The notes under the pieces were generated by a model that was not told the DNA's origin, did no database searches, and saw nothing but the letters and a program-made list of their open reading frames with translations. Below, piece after piece: positions 18,193 through 25,839 of a stretch of DNA of 64,000 bases (the first letter of the stretch is position 1; each line of letters starts with the position of its first letter). The DNA lies in contig JAIVFU010000028.1 of the NCBI GenBank assembly GCA_020829485.1, forward strand, positions 1-64,000, given 5' to 3'. This DNA comes from Nostoc sp. CHAB 5834 (GTDB taxonomy: Bacteria > Cyanobacteriota > Cyanobacteriia > Cyanobacteriales > Nostocaceae). The translations under genes were made by a program, and so were the position numbers.

Positions 18193-18687
18193 ATGGACAA
18201 ACGGTATTTTTTACAGGCTAGTGCAGTAATAGTCGGCACAGCCTTGTTATCAAGGTATATCAATTGGGGGTCAGAAGCGATGACAACTTCTAATAGTGGA
18301 TTTGAAATTACCAAACCTGAACAAGAGTGGCGCACCATTTTAACGCCAGAACAGTTTAATGTATTGCGTAAACACGGCACTGAACGCCCTCACACCAGCC
18401 CATTGGATAAGGAATACGACAATGGTACTTATTATTGTGCTGCGTGTGAACTGCCACTGTTTACCTCTGATACCAAATTTAACAGTGGTACTGGCTGGCC
18501 TAGCTTCTTTAACCCGATTGAAGGTGCGATCGCTACTACTGTAGATCGGTCGTTGTTTATGACCAGAACTGAAGTGCATTGTAGTCGCTGTGGTGGTCAT
18601 CTGGGTCATGTTTTTGATGACGGCCCTGCACCCACAGGCAAGCGCTATTGCATGAATGGGGTTTCGTTGAAGTTTACTCCTGCTTAA
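18193..18687 (+). CDS. msrB: Peptide-methionine (R)-S-oxide reductase, with N-terminal hydrophobic extension
   Basis: A 164-residue MsrB that reduces methionine-R-sulfoxide in oxidised proteins using thioredoxin. It has the complete family signature: zinc cysteines Cys82, Cys85, Cys130 and Cys133, the core HLGHVFDDGP, and catalytic Cys153 in RYCMNG. Residues 1-30 form an extra segment (MDKRYFLQASAVIVGTALLS) with a basic start and a hydrophobic stretch. This suggests export or membrane anchoring, rather than the cytosolic form. ATG 18193 is the only start that includes this segment; ATG at residue 30 would give a cytosolic protein. It is monocistronic. Confidence 0.93.
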   Translation: MDKRYFLQASAVIVGTALLSRYINWGSEAMTTSNSGFEITKPEQEWRTILTPEQFNVLRKHGTERPHTSPLDKEYDNGTYYCAACELPLFTSDTKFNSGTGWPSFFNPIEGAIATTVDRSLFMTRTEVHCSRCGGHLGHVFDDGPAPTGKRYCMNGVSLKFTPA

Positions 18688-18855
18688 TTTAGTTGCAATC
18701 GCACGTACTAACCTAAATTATGAAATTTTGAGGCTTGACCAAGGGTGAATAGATTGTTGACAATAACTTCTCCTACCCAATCCTACCGGACGAAGTATTG
18801 TCAATTAAAAAAATACAACTCTTGGTCTTCGCTAAAGCTATTTACTTAAATATTT

Positions 18856-18945
18856 CTATTTATTTGAGTCGTTTTTCTCCTTTTTGTCTTTGGGATCTTT
18901 TTTAGGTTTTTTAACCTCTTTATTACTTTTTCTTTCCTTCGACAT
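18856..18945 (-). CDS. Small lysine-rich protein, 29 aa
   Basis: A minus-strand frame reading MSKERKSNKEVKKPKKDPKD then KKEKNDSNK, stop TAG. It has a clean ribosome binding site, GGAG seven bases before the ATG. The peptide is about 40% Lys, strongly basic and presumably unstructured. Lys-rich micro-proteins starting MSKERKS... and containing KKPK are, from memory, widespread in bacteria without a known role. It is isolated in the msrB-mreD gap. The good start context makes it more than a chance frame. Confidence 0.5.
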   Translation of the reverse strand: MSKERKSNKEVKKPKKDPKDKKEKNDSNK

Positions 18946-19141
18946 TAGCGTTCTCCAATTAGATTACTTAGTAAAAGCTTCTACATTCTGCCGTCAGTAA
19001 ATCAGGAGATGACTTACCTGATATTTTTTAAGGCAAAAAAGAAAGTATCAAACATAAATGCCAACTAACTACCATGATACGGTGTTGTTTGATTATCGGG
19101 GTCAATCCAAAATTTAAAATCCAAAATATAAAATTCTTTGA

Positions 19142-19759
19142 CTATTGTTCCAATAATTTTATCCGTTGCCACCAAAGATTTAGCGGATAATAGACCACCG
19201 GTGCCCACAGACTACTAAGAATGGCAGAGGCTAAGGCGACACGCTGGTAATATGTCCAAATATCTGTTACCTTGCGCTCATTCCCCATCAAAGTTAATTG
19301 CAACCCAAAAATAGTTTCTGCCAAAACTGCCATCACAAAGACAATTACAGCAATCGAAATAAAATCTTCTTCGATAAAACGCTGTTTCTGGAGCAGAGCA
19401 GTTAAAATTCCCACTATACCTAAACTAAGAGCATGAGTAGGGTTAGGTGATGTCATCGAATCTTGAAGTAGCCCCAGAACTATACCTGCCAATGCTCCGG
19501 CAAACACCGGGCGCTTCACACTCCAAGCTACCACCCAAATTAATAGCCAGTTAGGGGCAATTCCCAATAATTCCATACCCGGTAAGCGGGTTGGCAATAA
19601 TAGTAAACATAACAATACAGAAGTAGCCGTCACTATCCAACCCAACAACTGACGGACACCGGGATGCCAACGAGAAAGTGGCTGGATTCGGAATTTCGAT
19701 TTTCGCTGTGACGATTTTGGCGAGTTCTGCCTGCTACCACCAAATGCAGGAATCTTCAT
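19142..19759 (-). CDS. mreD: Rod shape-determining protein MreD
   Basis: A 205-residue inner-membrane protein, last gene of the mreBCD operon. After a basic N-terminal tail (about 30 residues, Ser/Arg/Lys-rich) come about five membrane helices, including LLGWIVTATSVLLCLLLLPT and FISIAVIVFVMAVLAETIFG. With MreB and MreC it positions the peptidoglycan-elongation machinery. It starts 25 bases after mreC ends, so the genes are tightly coupled. Family and context support each other, since MreD sequences alone are poorly conserved. Confidence 0.9.
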   Translation of the reverse strand: MKIPAFGGSRQNSPKSSQRKSKFRIQPLSRWHPGVRQLLGWIVTATSVLLCLLLLPTRLPGMELLGIAPNWLLIWVVAWSVKRPVFAGALAGIVLGLLQDSMTSPNPTHALSLGIVGILTALLQKQRFIEEDFISIAVIVFVMAVLAETIFGLQLTLMGNERKVTDIWTYYQRVALASAILSSLWAPVVYYPLNLWWQRIKLLEQ

Positions 19760-19784
19760 TTTTATATAGATTTTTTTGAAGAAT

Positions 19785-20579
19785 TTACTTAGACTTTTGC
19801 GGCACTTGATTTGCTGACTCTTGGTTTTCTGGCTTTGGATAAACAGCTACCCAATCGAGAGAGCGGATTGGCGGAAAAAGCTCAATTTTCGCTACTGATG
19901 CGGGAAGTTTCTTTAAATCCAGCGACTTGATTCGTCCTACTGCCAAACCAGATGTAAATTTCTGACTATAAGTAGAAGTAGAAACTAAATCTCCTACCTT
20001 GACATTTGGGACTTTTTCATAAAACTCCAGCACTGCTTCTGCTGAAGAATCCCCTCGCAAAACGCCTTTAGCTGCCGTGCGGCTAACCGATACACCCACT
20101 TGACTCTTGAGATCACTGATTAACAATACGCGGCTAGTATTGGGAGTTACACTCTCCACCAAACCCACCAATCCACCTTCTGCCTTGACTATGAAGCCTT
20201 CCTGAATCCCTGCATTCGTACCGCGATTTAGGGTAACTTGTTGCCACCACTGATCAGCACTACGTCCTACTACCCGCGCTGGAATTGGCCGTGATGCCAA
20301 TGGCTCTTTTTCCACATAGCCCAATAAATCTTGTAGCTTTGTCTTTTGACTTTCCAAATCTACTATACGGGTTTGCAATTCTAATATCCGAGCATCTCTG
20401 AGACGTTCTTCTGGAGTTGGCCCTGAGTGCAACATCTCTAACGGACGGGTAATTGCCTGGTATGTCTCAAGCACCAATTCACCTTGAGTTTGTCGCAATA
20501 TCCAAGCACTACCAACTACTAGGGCTATCAACCCGATTTGTAACCCTTTATGATCCCACCAACGCCGTATTGTAACCAT
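19785..20579 (-). CDS. mreC: Rod shape-determining protein MreC
   Basis: A 264-residue bitopic membrane protein. It has one N-terminal membrane helix (about residues 14-31, LQIGLIALVVGSAWILRQ), then a coiled-coil dimerisation segment (about 58-88, LRDARILELQTRIVDLESQK). The two beta-barrel periplasmic domains follow, with the family-typical PIPARVVGRS and SDLKSQVGVSVSRT. It links cytoplasmic MreB to wall synthases outside. ATG 20579 lies 100 bases beyond mreB, with an inverted-repeat spacer between. The short Pro/Gln/Lys C-terminal tail is unremarkable. Confidence 0.93.
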   Translation of the reverse strand: MVTIRRWWDHKGLQIGLIALVVGSAWILRQTQGELVLETYQAITRPLEMLHSGPTPEERLRDARILELQTRIVDLESQKTKLQDLLGYVEKEPLASRPIPARVVGRSADQWWQQVTLNRGTNAGIQEGFIVKAEGGLVGLVESVTPNTSRVLLISDLKSQVGVSVSRTAAKGVLRGDSSAEAVLEFYEKVPNVKVGDLVSTSTYSQKFTSGLAVGRIKSLDLKKLPASVAKIELFPPIRSLDWVAVYPKPENQESANQVPQKSK

Positions 20580-20679
20580 ATATACTCGTATGTACTTATA
20601 TAAATTAAGTTCTACTTGGATTCTATTTATATAAAACCCAAATAGAACTCAAATAGAACTCAAGTCTGATATTTTTTTG
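20580..20679. repeat. Inverted and direct repeats between mreB and mreC
   Basis: AAATAGAACTC occurs twice in tandem near 20639-20661, and its complement GAGTTCTATTT has partners in 'aagttctacttggattctattt' at about 20608-20630. The segment can fold into a hairpin in the mreB-mreC transcript, which would allow attenuation or differential stability of the two parts. Confidence 0.5.
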
Positions 20680-21723
20680 CTACATATTGCGAGAGCTTTC
20701 AGTGACAACTCGTTCTAACTGTTTAAAGTTTTCTAACACACGACCTGTTCCCAGCACAACACAGCAGAGAGGATCGGCGGCGATGTGGGTAACAATCCCC
20801 GTTTCATGGCTAATTAAGGTATCTATGCCTTTGAGCAAAGCACCACCACCAGCTAACATAATACCTCTGTCAATAATGTCTGCTGCCAGTTCTGGAGGTG
20901 TACGTTCTAGTGTCCGCTTCACAGCTTCTATAATTACTGATAGCGGTTCCAACATACTTTCACGGATTTCTGCGCCTTTAATTGTTACAGTTCGCGGAAG
21001 CCCAGAAAGCAGGTGTAAACCTCGGACTTCCATAATGGCCTCATTATCATCATTAGTAGGATAGGCAGAACCAATCCGAATCTTGATGTCCTCGGCAGTC
21101 CGTTCACCAATAACTAAGTTATGAACTTTCTTAATATACTGAATGATCGATTCAGTCAGTTCATCCCCAGCAATGCGTACTGATTCGCTGATCACTGTAC
21201 CCTGAAGACTCAGCACTGCGACTTCTGTTGTGCCACCACCAATATCGATGATCATGTTGCCAGTGGGTTCAGCAACAGGTAGTCCTGCACCAATGGCAGC
21301 AGCTACAGGTTCATCGATTAAATAAACTTTTCTTGCTCCTGCTTGATGAGCTGCATCCATTACAGCTCGCCTTTCTACCCCAGTGACACCACTGGGAATA
21401 CCAATGACAATCCGGGGTAAAATTAAAGATTTGCCTTCATTTACACGCTGAATAAAGCTTTTGAGCATTAGCTCGGCTATATCGAAATCAGCGATTACAC
21501 CATCGCGCAAGGGGCGGAGGGCAATCACGTTTCCAGGTGTGCGGCCGAGCATTTTTTTGGCTTCTTCTCCTACTGCCAGTGCTACCTTTTCATTGACATC
21601 GATAGCAACTACAGAAGGCTCTTGCAGTACAATACCTTTACCAGATACATAAACCAGGGTATTAGCAGTACCGAGGTCGATACCCATATCCCATGATGTG
21701 CGAAAGTTCCTAAAAATACCCAC
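20680..21723 (-). CDS. mreB: Rod shape-determining actin homologue MreB
   Basis: A 347-residue actin-like ATPase forming membrane-associated filaments that guide lateral wall growth. The phosphate-1 motif is GIDLGTANTLVYV (about 14-26), the phosphate-2 region IIDIGGGTTEVAVLS (about 158-172) and the adenosine motif IMLAGGGALLKGI (about 288-300). The start is GTG at 21723; the usual N-terminus before 'DMGIDLGTAN' favours it over the internal ATG. It is the first gene of mreBCD. It is divergent from ssb across 325 bases, which must contain both promoters. Confidence 0.95.
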   Translation of the reverse strand: MGIFRNFRTSWDMGIDLGTANTLVYVSGKGIVLQEPSVVAIDVNEKVALAVGEEAKKMLGRTPGNVIALRPLRDGVIADFDIAELMLKSFIQRVNEGKSLILPRIVIGIPSGVTGVERRAVMDAAHQAGARKVYLIDEPVAAAIGAGLPVAEPTGNMIIDIGGGTTEVAVLSLQGTVISESVRIAGDELTESIIQYIKKVHNLVIGERTAEDIKIRIGSAYPTNDDNEAIMEVRGLHLLSGLPRTVTIKGAEIRESMLEPLSVIIEAVKRTLERTPPELAADIIDRGIMLAGGGALLKGIDTLISHETGIVTHIAADPLCCVVLGTGRVLENFKQLERVVTESSRNM

Positions 21724-22048
21724 GCGTTTCTAAGCCCCCTATGTGCGATACTTCTTGACTACAACGGTAGAGTTGATTTGATTATGTTTATATCCTGAGT
21801 TCAGTAAACTAGACTATATTTTTATATGATTCCCAGGAATATTTACGATGTCTCAGGTATGTATGTTTTGATATTCTCTGGTTAAATTAGTATATACGTA
21901 TAGTTTTATGTGTTTCTCCAAATAGTATGTATAATTTTTCAAATCAACTATATTGTTAACTGTTTAACACATTATTTTCAAGTGTTTCACAATTCGCTAT
22001 GATGAAAGTCTAAATTATTAAGTACGCATGTACTAAAAGGTAACGCAC
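21724..22048. promoter_or_regulatory. Divergent promoter region of mreBCD and ssb
   Basis: A 325-base AT-rich spacer between two divergently transcribed genes. It shows several TATA-like stretches (tatatttttatat near 21813, tatatacgtata near 21891) and a short palindrome GTACGCATGTAC just before the ssb ribosome binding site (about 22022-22033). No defined operator is recognised. Confidence 0.5.
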
Positions 22049-22408
22049 ATGAGTATCAATGTTGTCACCCTCATTGGTCGTGTAGGCGGCGATCCAGAGA
22101 TTAAGTATTTTGAGTCTGGTAGTGTTAAGTGTAGATTGACACTAGCTGTTAATCGCCGTACTAAAGAAGGCGAACATACTGACTGGTTTAATTTGGAGCT
22201 ATGGGGAAAAACGGCTGAGGTGGCAGGTAATTATGTACGTAAAGGCAGGCAAATTGCAGTCAAAGGTTCCTTGAAGTTTGACACATGGAGCGATCGCCAA
22301 ACAGGAGCAAACCGATCCTCACCAGTTATCCAAGTAGATCAACTGGATTTATTAGGCTCTAAGCGCGATTCAGAAGGGGGCGGAGATATGTCTTCAGAAC
22401 ATTTTTAA
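22049..22408 (+). CDS. ssb: Single-stranded DNA-binding protein, short form lacking the acidic tail
   Basis: A 119-residue OB-fold protein. SINVVTLIGRVGGDPEIKYF, KCRLTLAVNR and DWFNLELWGKTAEVAGNYVRKG are classical SSB segments. It binds single-stranded DNA in replication and repair. It ends KRDSEGGGDMSSEHF and lacks the usual Gly/Pro-rich linker with the acidic DDDIPF-type tip that recruits partner proteins. From memory, the Anabaena PCC 7120 gene at the same place (alr0088) is described as a naturally truncated SSB-like protein next to a separate full-length one, and this matches. The start is ATG 22049, with AAAAGG upstream. Confidence 0.92.
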   Translation: MSINVVTLIGRVGGDPEIKYFESGSVKCRLTLAVNRRTKEGEHTDWFNLELWGKTAEVAGNYVRKGRQIAVKGSLKFDTWSDRQTGANRSSPVIQVDQLDLLGSKRDSEGGGDMSSEHF

Positions 22409-22529
22409 TTGGGCATTGATTATTAGTCCTTTGCCTTTACAAATAACAAAGCGCAAAGTCTGAGCGCCGGCTTCCGGCGATCAGAACTTTGTAAGAGAGG
22501 ACTAATGACAAATGACTAATGACAAATAA

Positions 22530-23276
22530 CTAATAACTAATTTGCAATGTCACCGATGCTTCTACTTGCTGTTCACCACCAACGACAGGGGTGGAAGCAT
22601 CAGCATTAGCTAACTTTGAAGCCTCAGCCCGTAAGAACATCGGTGGTGGAGGCGCACTGGCATTATTAACTTGAATGCTCACCACTTCTTTGGATTTGAA
22701 ACCCAAGGCACTGAAAACAGCATCAGCTTGCTGCTGGGCATCTTGGGTAGCTTCTTTTAATGCTTGTTTTTGAGCCGCCGCGATCGCTTCATCATTAGCA
22801 ACAAAACTAATACCGTTAATTTGTGTCGCACCCGCTTTCACTGCATTATCCAATAATGTACCAGCTTTCTCGGTAGGAATGCGAAAACTTACTGTGTTAT
22901 TGGCAGCATAGCCCGTAATCCTCTGCACATTATTGGTGTAACTGTAAACTGGATTAAGCTGGATACCAGTAGTTTGTAATTTTTCGACATTTTGGCTCTT
23001 GAGGAACGCAACTACAGCCGATGACCTCCGGGCGGCTTCTTGCTGTACCTCCTGGGCTGTTTTCCCCTGAATCTCCACTCCTAAACTGACCTGCGCCAGG
23101 GTTGTAGGAATTGTTTCTACTCCGCGACCACTAACACTAAGAGTTCGCCATAATTTCTCTTTTTCTTGTGCCAATGTAGGCAGTGTAAAAGCTACACATA
23201 ATAGTATTGCTAAAGGCAGTATTTTCCACAAGTTTCCATTGGGAAACTGAGAACCGGATAAAGCGGCTCTAGTCAT
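22530..23276 (-). CDS. SIMPL domain protein (DUF541), exported
   Basis: A 248-residue periplasmic or outer-membrane-facing protein. It has an N-terminal hydrophobic signal (ILPLAILLCVAFTLPTLAQ) and then a single SIMPL domain (TLSVSGRGVETIPTTLAQVSLGVEIQG ... KALEATQ-like helix ... VEASVTLQISY). The family (BP26/OMP28-like in other bacteria) has no agreed function; oxidative-stress and membrane-protective roles are reported. The ATG at 23276 has AGGAG ten bases upstream, which favours it over the GTG at 23303. It is transcribed toward ssb; the two genes converge. Confidence 0.83.
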   Translation of the reverse strand: MTRAALSGSQFPNGNLWKILPLAILLCVAFTLPTLAQEKEKLWRTLSVSGRGVETIPTTLAQVSLGVEIQGKTAQEVQQEAARRSSAVVAFLKSQNVEKLQTTGIQLNPVYSYTNNVQRITGYAANNTVSFRIPTEKAGTLLDNAVKAGATQINGISFVANDEAIAAAQKQALKEATQDAQQQADAVFSALGFKSKEVVSIQVNNASAPPPPMFLRAEASKLANADASTPVVGGEQQVEASVTLQISY

Positions 23277-23660
23277 AAAATTTGCACTCCTCAAAGTATC
23301 CACAGATGTTTCTGATAAACGTATCTAGCAATCTTCTGGTGGCTGTTGAGAGTCAACAGTCATCACAAGTTTTTCACAACTTAGGTGCGATCGCTAGATA
23401 CGATTTGTATGTTCTTACTTTGACACTGCCATAGTCAAAAGCAGAAATGGTTACATTTTTGGAAACTAAAAAAATTACACTACTACTTTCTTAAGCTTGT
23501 TTTGAGGGTTTGTAGTAAGCACTTTAGTGCTTACAAATAAGGACTGAAGTCCTTACTACGAACTGGGGACAAATTAATTTATTTAATCTGTCAATCGCAT
23601 TTCCATAGGATGTTTTTCAGAAACGCGTCAAAATCAAAGAGAAGGATTTTCAGAGAACCC

Positions 23661-25139
23661 ATGCATTTGTTAGATCCAATCAACTTCTCTTTTCCTCTGC
23701 TGGCTAGCGCAACACAAGCCGCAGACAGTTCAATGGTAGTAGCAGCAGTGTTACTAAGCTTAGTAATCGTTTATCTCGCCAGCAAAGTTGGTGGAGAGTT
23801 ATCAAACCAAGTGGGTTTGCCGCCCGTCTTAGGCGAACTTGTAGGTGGTGTGGTAGTTGGCATCTCTGTTTTCCACCTTTTGGTGTTTCCAGAAGGTGGT
23901 ACAGACAGTTCTAACTCTTTGATCATGTCCTTCCTTCAAATCACTGCTGGTTTAACGCCTGAAGCCACTCCAGCCGTGTTTGCAGCGCAGTCTGAGGTCA
24001 TTTCGGTTTTGGCAGAATTGGGTGTGATCATCCTACTGTTTGAAATTGGCTTGGAGTCGAACTTAAAAGACTTAATGGCAGTTGGTATCCAAGCTACCGT
24101 CGTCGCAATAGTGGGGGTAGTAGTACCCTTTGCTGCTGGTACTGTGGGACTGATGACTTTGTTTGGAATTGCTGCTGTACCGGCAATTTTTGCCGGGGCG
24201 GCTTTGACTGCCACTAGTATTGGTATTACTTCCAAAGTGCTGTCAGAATTGGGGCGGCTCAATTCTAAAGAAGGGCAGATTATTTTGGGTGCTGCCGTAA
24301 TTGACGACGTTTTGGGAATCATCGTTTTAGCAGTAGTTGCCAGCCTAGCTAAAGATGGGGTAGTTGATGTCAGCAAAGTTATTTATTTGATTATCAGCGC
24401 CACTGGTTTTATTTTGGGAGCAATCCTACTAGGGAATATTTTCAATAAGTCCTTTGTGGCGATCGCTGATAAACTCAAAACACGCGGTGGACTGGTAATA
24501 CCAGCATTCATTTTCGCTTTTGCTATGGCGTACCTTGCCGCCGTCATCCACTTAGAAGCAATTTTAGGAGCTTTTGCGGCGGGTTTAGTTCTAGAAGAGA
24601 CAGATAAGCGCAAAGAACTGCAAAGGCAAGTCTGTCCCATTGCCGATATGTTAGTGCCAATTTTCTTTGTGACTGTTGGCGCAAAAACCGATTTGGGAGT
24701 TTTAAACCCAGCAATTCCCGATAATCGGGAAGGTTTAATTATGGCAACTTTCCTGATCATAGTAGCCATTCTCGGTAAAGTAATCACAGGCTTAAGCGTG
24801 TTTGGTCAACCGGAAATCAACCGTTTAGCGATCGGTGTGGGGATGATTCCCAGAGGGGAAGTTGGATTAGTGTTTGCTGGTGTCGGCGCAGCCAGTGGCG
24901 CTCTCTCGAAACCATTAGGGGCAGCAATCATCATGATGGTTATTTTGACAACCTTTTTAGCCCCTCCTTTGTTACGATTTGTATTTCCAGACCCAAAAAC
25001 TGGGGATTCAGGCTCAGATCAACTGATTTTAGATGGTTCCTCTGGAACCTCGTTGGTAATTGAATCATCTCAGTCAACAGTGCCAGCATCAAACGACAGT
25101 GGCAATTTGGAAGTAACCCCAGAATCTAGCGATCGCTAA
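23661..25139 (+). CDS. Cation:proton antiporter (CPA2 family)
   Basis: A polytopic membrane protein of about 492 residues with about 12 hydrophobic segments, of the Na+/H+ exchanger domain family. The conserved discontinuous-helix region (AGAALTATSIGITSKVLSELG) is followed by GAAVIDDVLGIIVLAVV, whose paired Asp residues are the ion-binding pair of electrogenic NapA-type carriers. No TrkA/RCK domain follows. The last 50 residues are a Ser/Asp-rich tail. It would exchange Na+ or K+ for H+ across the plasma membrane. The ATG at 23661 (MHLLDPI) seems natural; ATG 23610 would add 17 basic residues. A 12-bp hairpin lies 24 bases beyond the stop. Confidence 0.87.
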   Translation: MHLLDPINFSFPLLASATQAADSSMVVAAVLLSLVIVYLASKVGGELSNQVGLPPVLGELVGGVVVGISVFHLLVFPEGGTDSSNSLIMSFLQITAGLTPEATPAVFAAQSEVISVLAELGVIILLFEIGLESNLKDLMAVGIQATVVAIVGVVVPFAAGTVGLMTLFGIAAVPAIFAGAALTATSIGITSKVLSELGRLNSKEGQIILGAAVIDDVLGIIVLAVVASLAKDGVVDVSKVIYLIISATGFILGAILLGNIFNKSFVAIADKLKTRGGLVIPAFIFAFAMAYLAAVIHLEAILGAFAAGLVLEETDKRKELQRQVCPIADMLVPIFFVTVGAKTDLGVLNPAIPDNREGLIMATFLIIVAILGKVITGLSVFGQPEINRLAIGVGMIPRGEVGLVFAGVGAASGALSKPLGAAIIMMVILTTFLAPPLLRFVFPDPKTGDSGSDQLILDGSSGTSLVIESSQSTVPASNDSGNLEVTPESSDR

Positions 25140-25162
25140 TCAAAGTCTTGGGTAAATTCTTA

Positions 25163-25195
25163 CTGAGTTCTGAGTAATTTTCGCTCAGAACTCAG
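25163..25195 (+). terminator. Hairpin after the antiporter gene
   Basis: CTGAGTTCTGAG (25163-25174) pairs perfectly with CTCAGAACTCAG (25184-25195). It lies 24 bases past the stop. There is no T-tract, so termination efficiency is uncertain. Confidence 0.5.
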
Positions 25196-25765
25196 GACTC
25201 TGAATTCAGTACTATCACCGTGCTTTGAAGATTTTGCGATTATTCAATGGAAACTTCTCTTTCTAAATTTCCGTCCCGTGTGATTGTAAAATAATCGTCT
25301 GTTTATAATTTCTACCAACATTCAGAATGTTATAGGACTCATATTTGATTTTTGAACAAAACTCAGCTTTATTCCTTCTTCCCAATAAAGAGTCCCTTAC
25401 CTCTACGAGTGATTCAGAAATCAAATCGGATTGCTATATTTATTTTCAATCTCCCTTGGCTTGTGAACCTTTATTTGAATATTTCCAAGTAATTGGGGAG
25501 CAATACCGATAAATTTTGCTAGATCATCTGACTGGAATGGGAACTATCTATTTAGTACATTGATGGCGAAAAACAAAAAACAGTTATCAGTGAACGGTTA
25601 TCAGTTATTAGTTTTCTAGCTTCCTTGGGAGTCAAAGTTCCTACCTCTAAAGGTGGAAAACTTCACATGGGCATTTAATCCTAATGTGAAACCTGATAAC
25701 TGATTTAAGCACGTCTTTATACCAGCTTAAAAAATAAAAAAAGGCATCAGAGGTTAAGTTTAGGT

Positions 25766-25839
25766 GGTGACGGTGTGATGATTTACCAATAAGTTGAGAT
25801 ATTGACGGCTCCCATGAACGTGAATTAGGAGAAAGGACT
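25766..25839 (+). promoter_or_regulatory. Conserved 74-base leader of amiC1, copy 1
   Basis: Compared with 27957-28030 it shows five substitutions and no gaps over 74 bases. It includes AGGAG (the ribosome binding site of the GTG start at 25840) and a four-codon frame ATG AAC GTG AAT TAG (25814-25828). The second copy keeps the same tetrapeptide with one synonymous change. Confidence 0.6.

Larger units (their letters stand above)
25140..25839. other. Non-coding region upstream of amiC1
   Basis: 700 bases without a gene. It starts with a terminator-like hairpin (25163-25195). Dispersed 'gttatcagtgaacggttatcag' repeats lie near 25580-25605. The last 74 bases (25766-25839) are a leader shared with amiC2. 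Confidence 0.55.
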
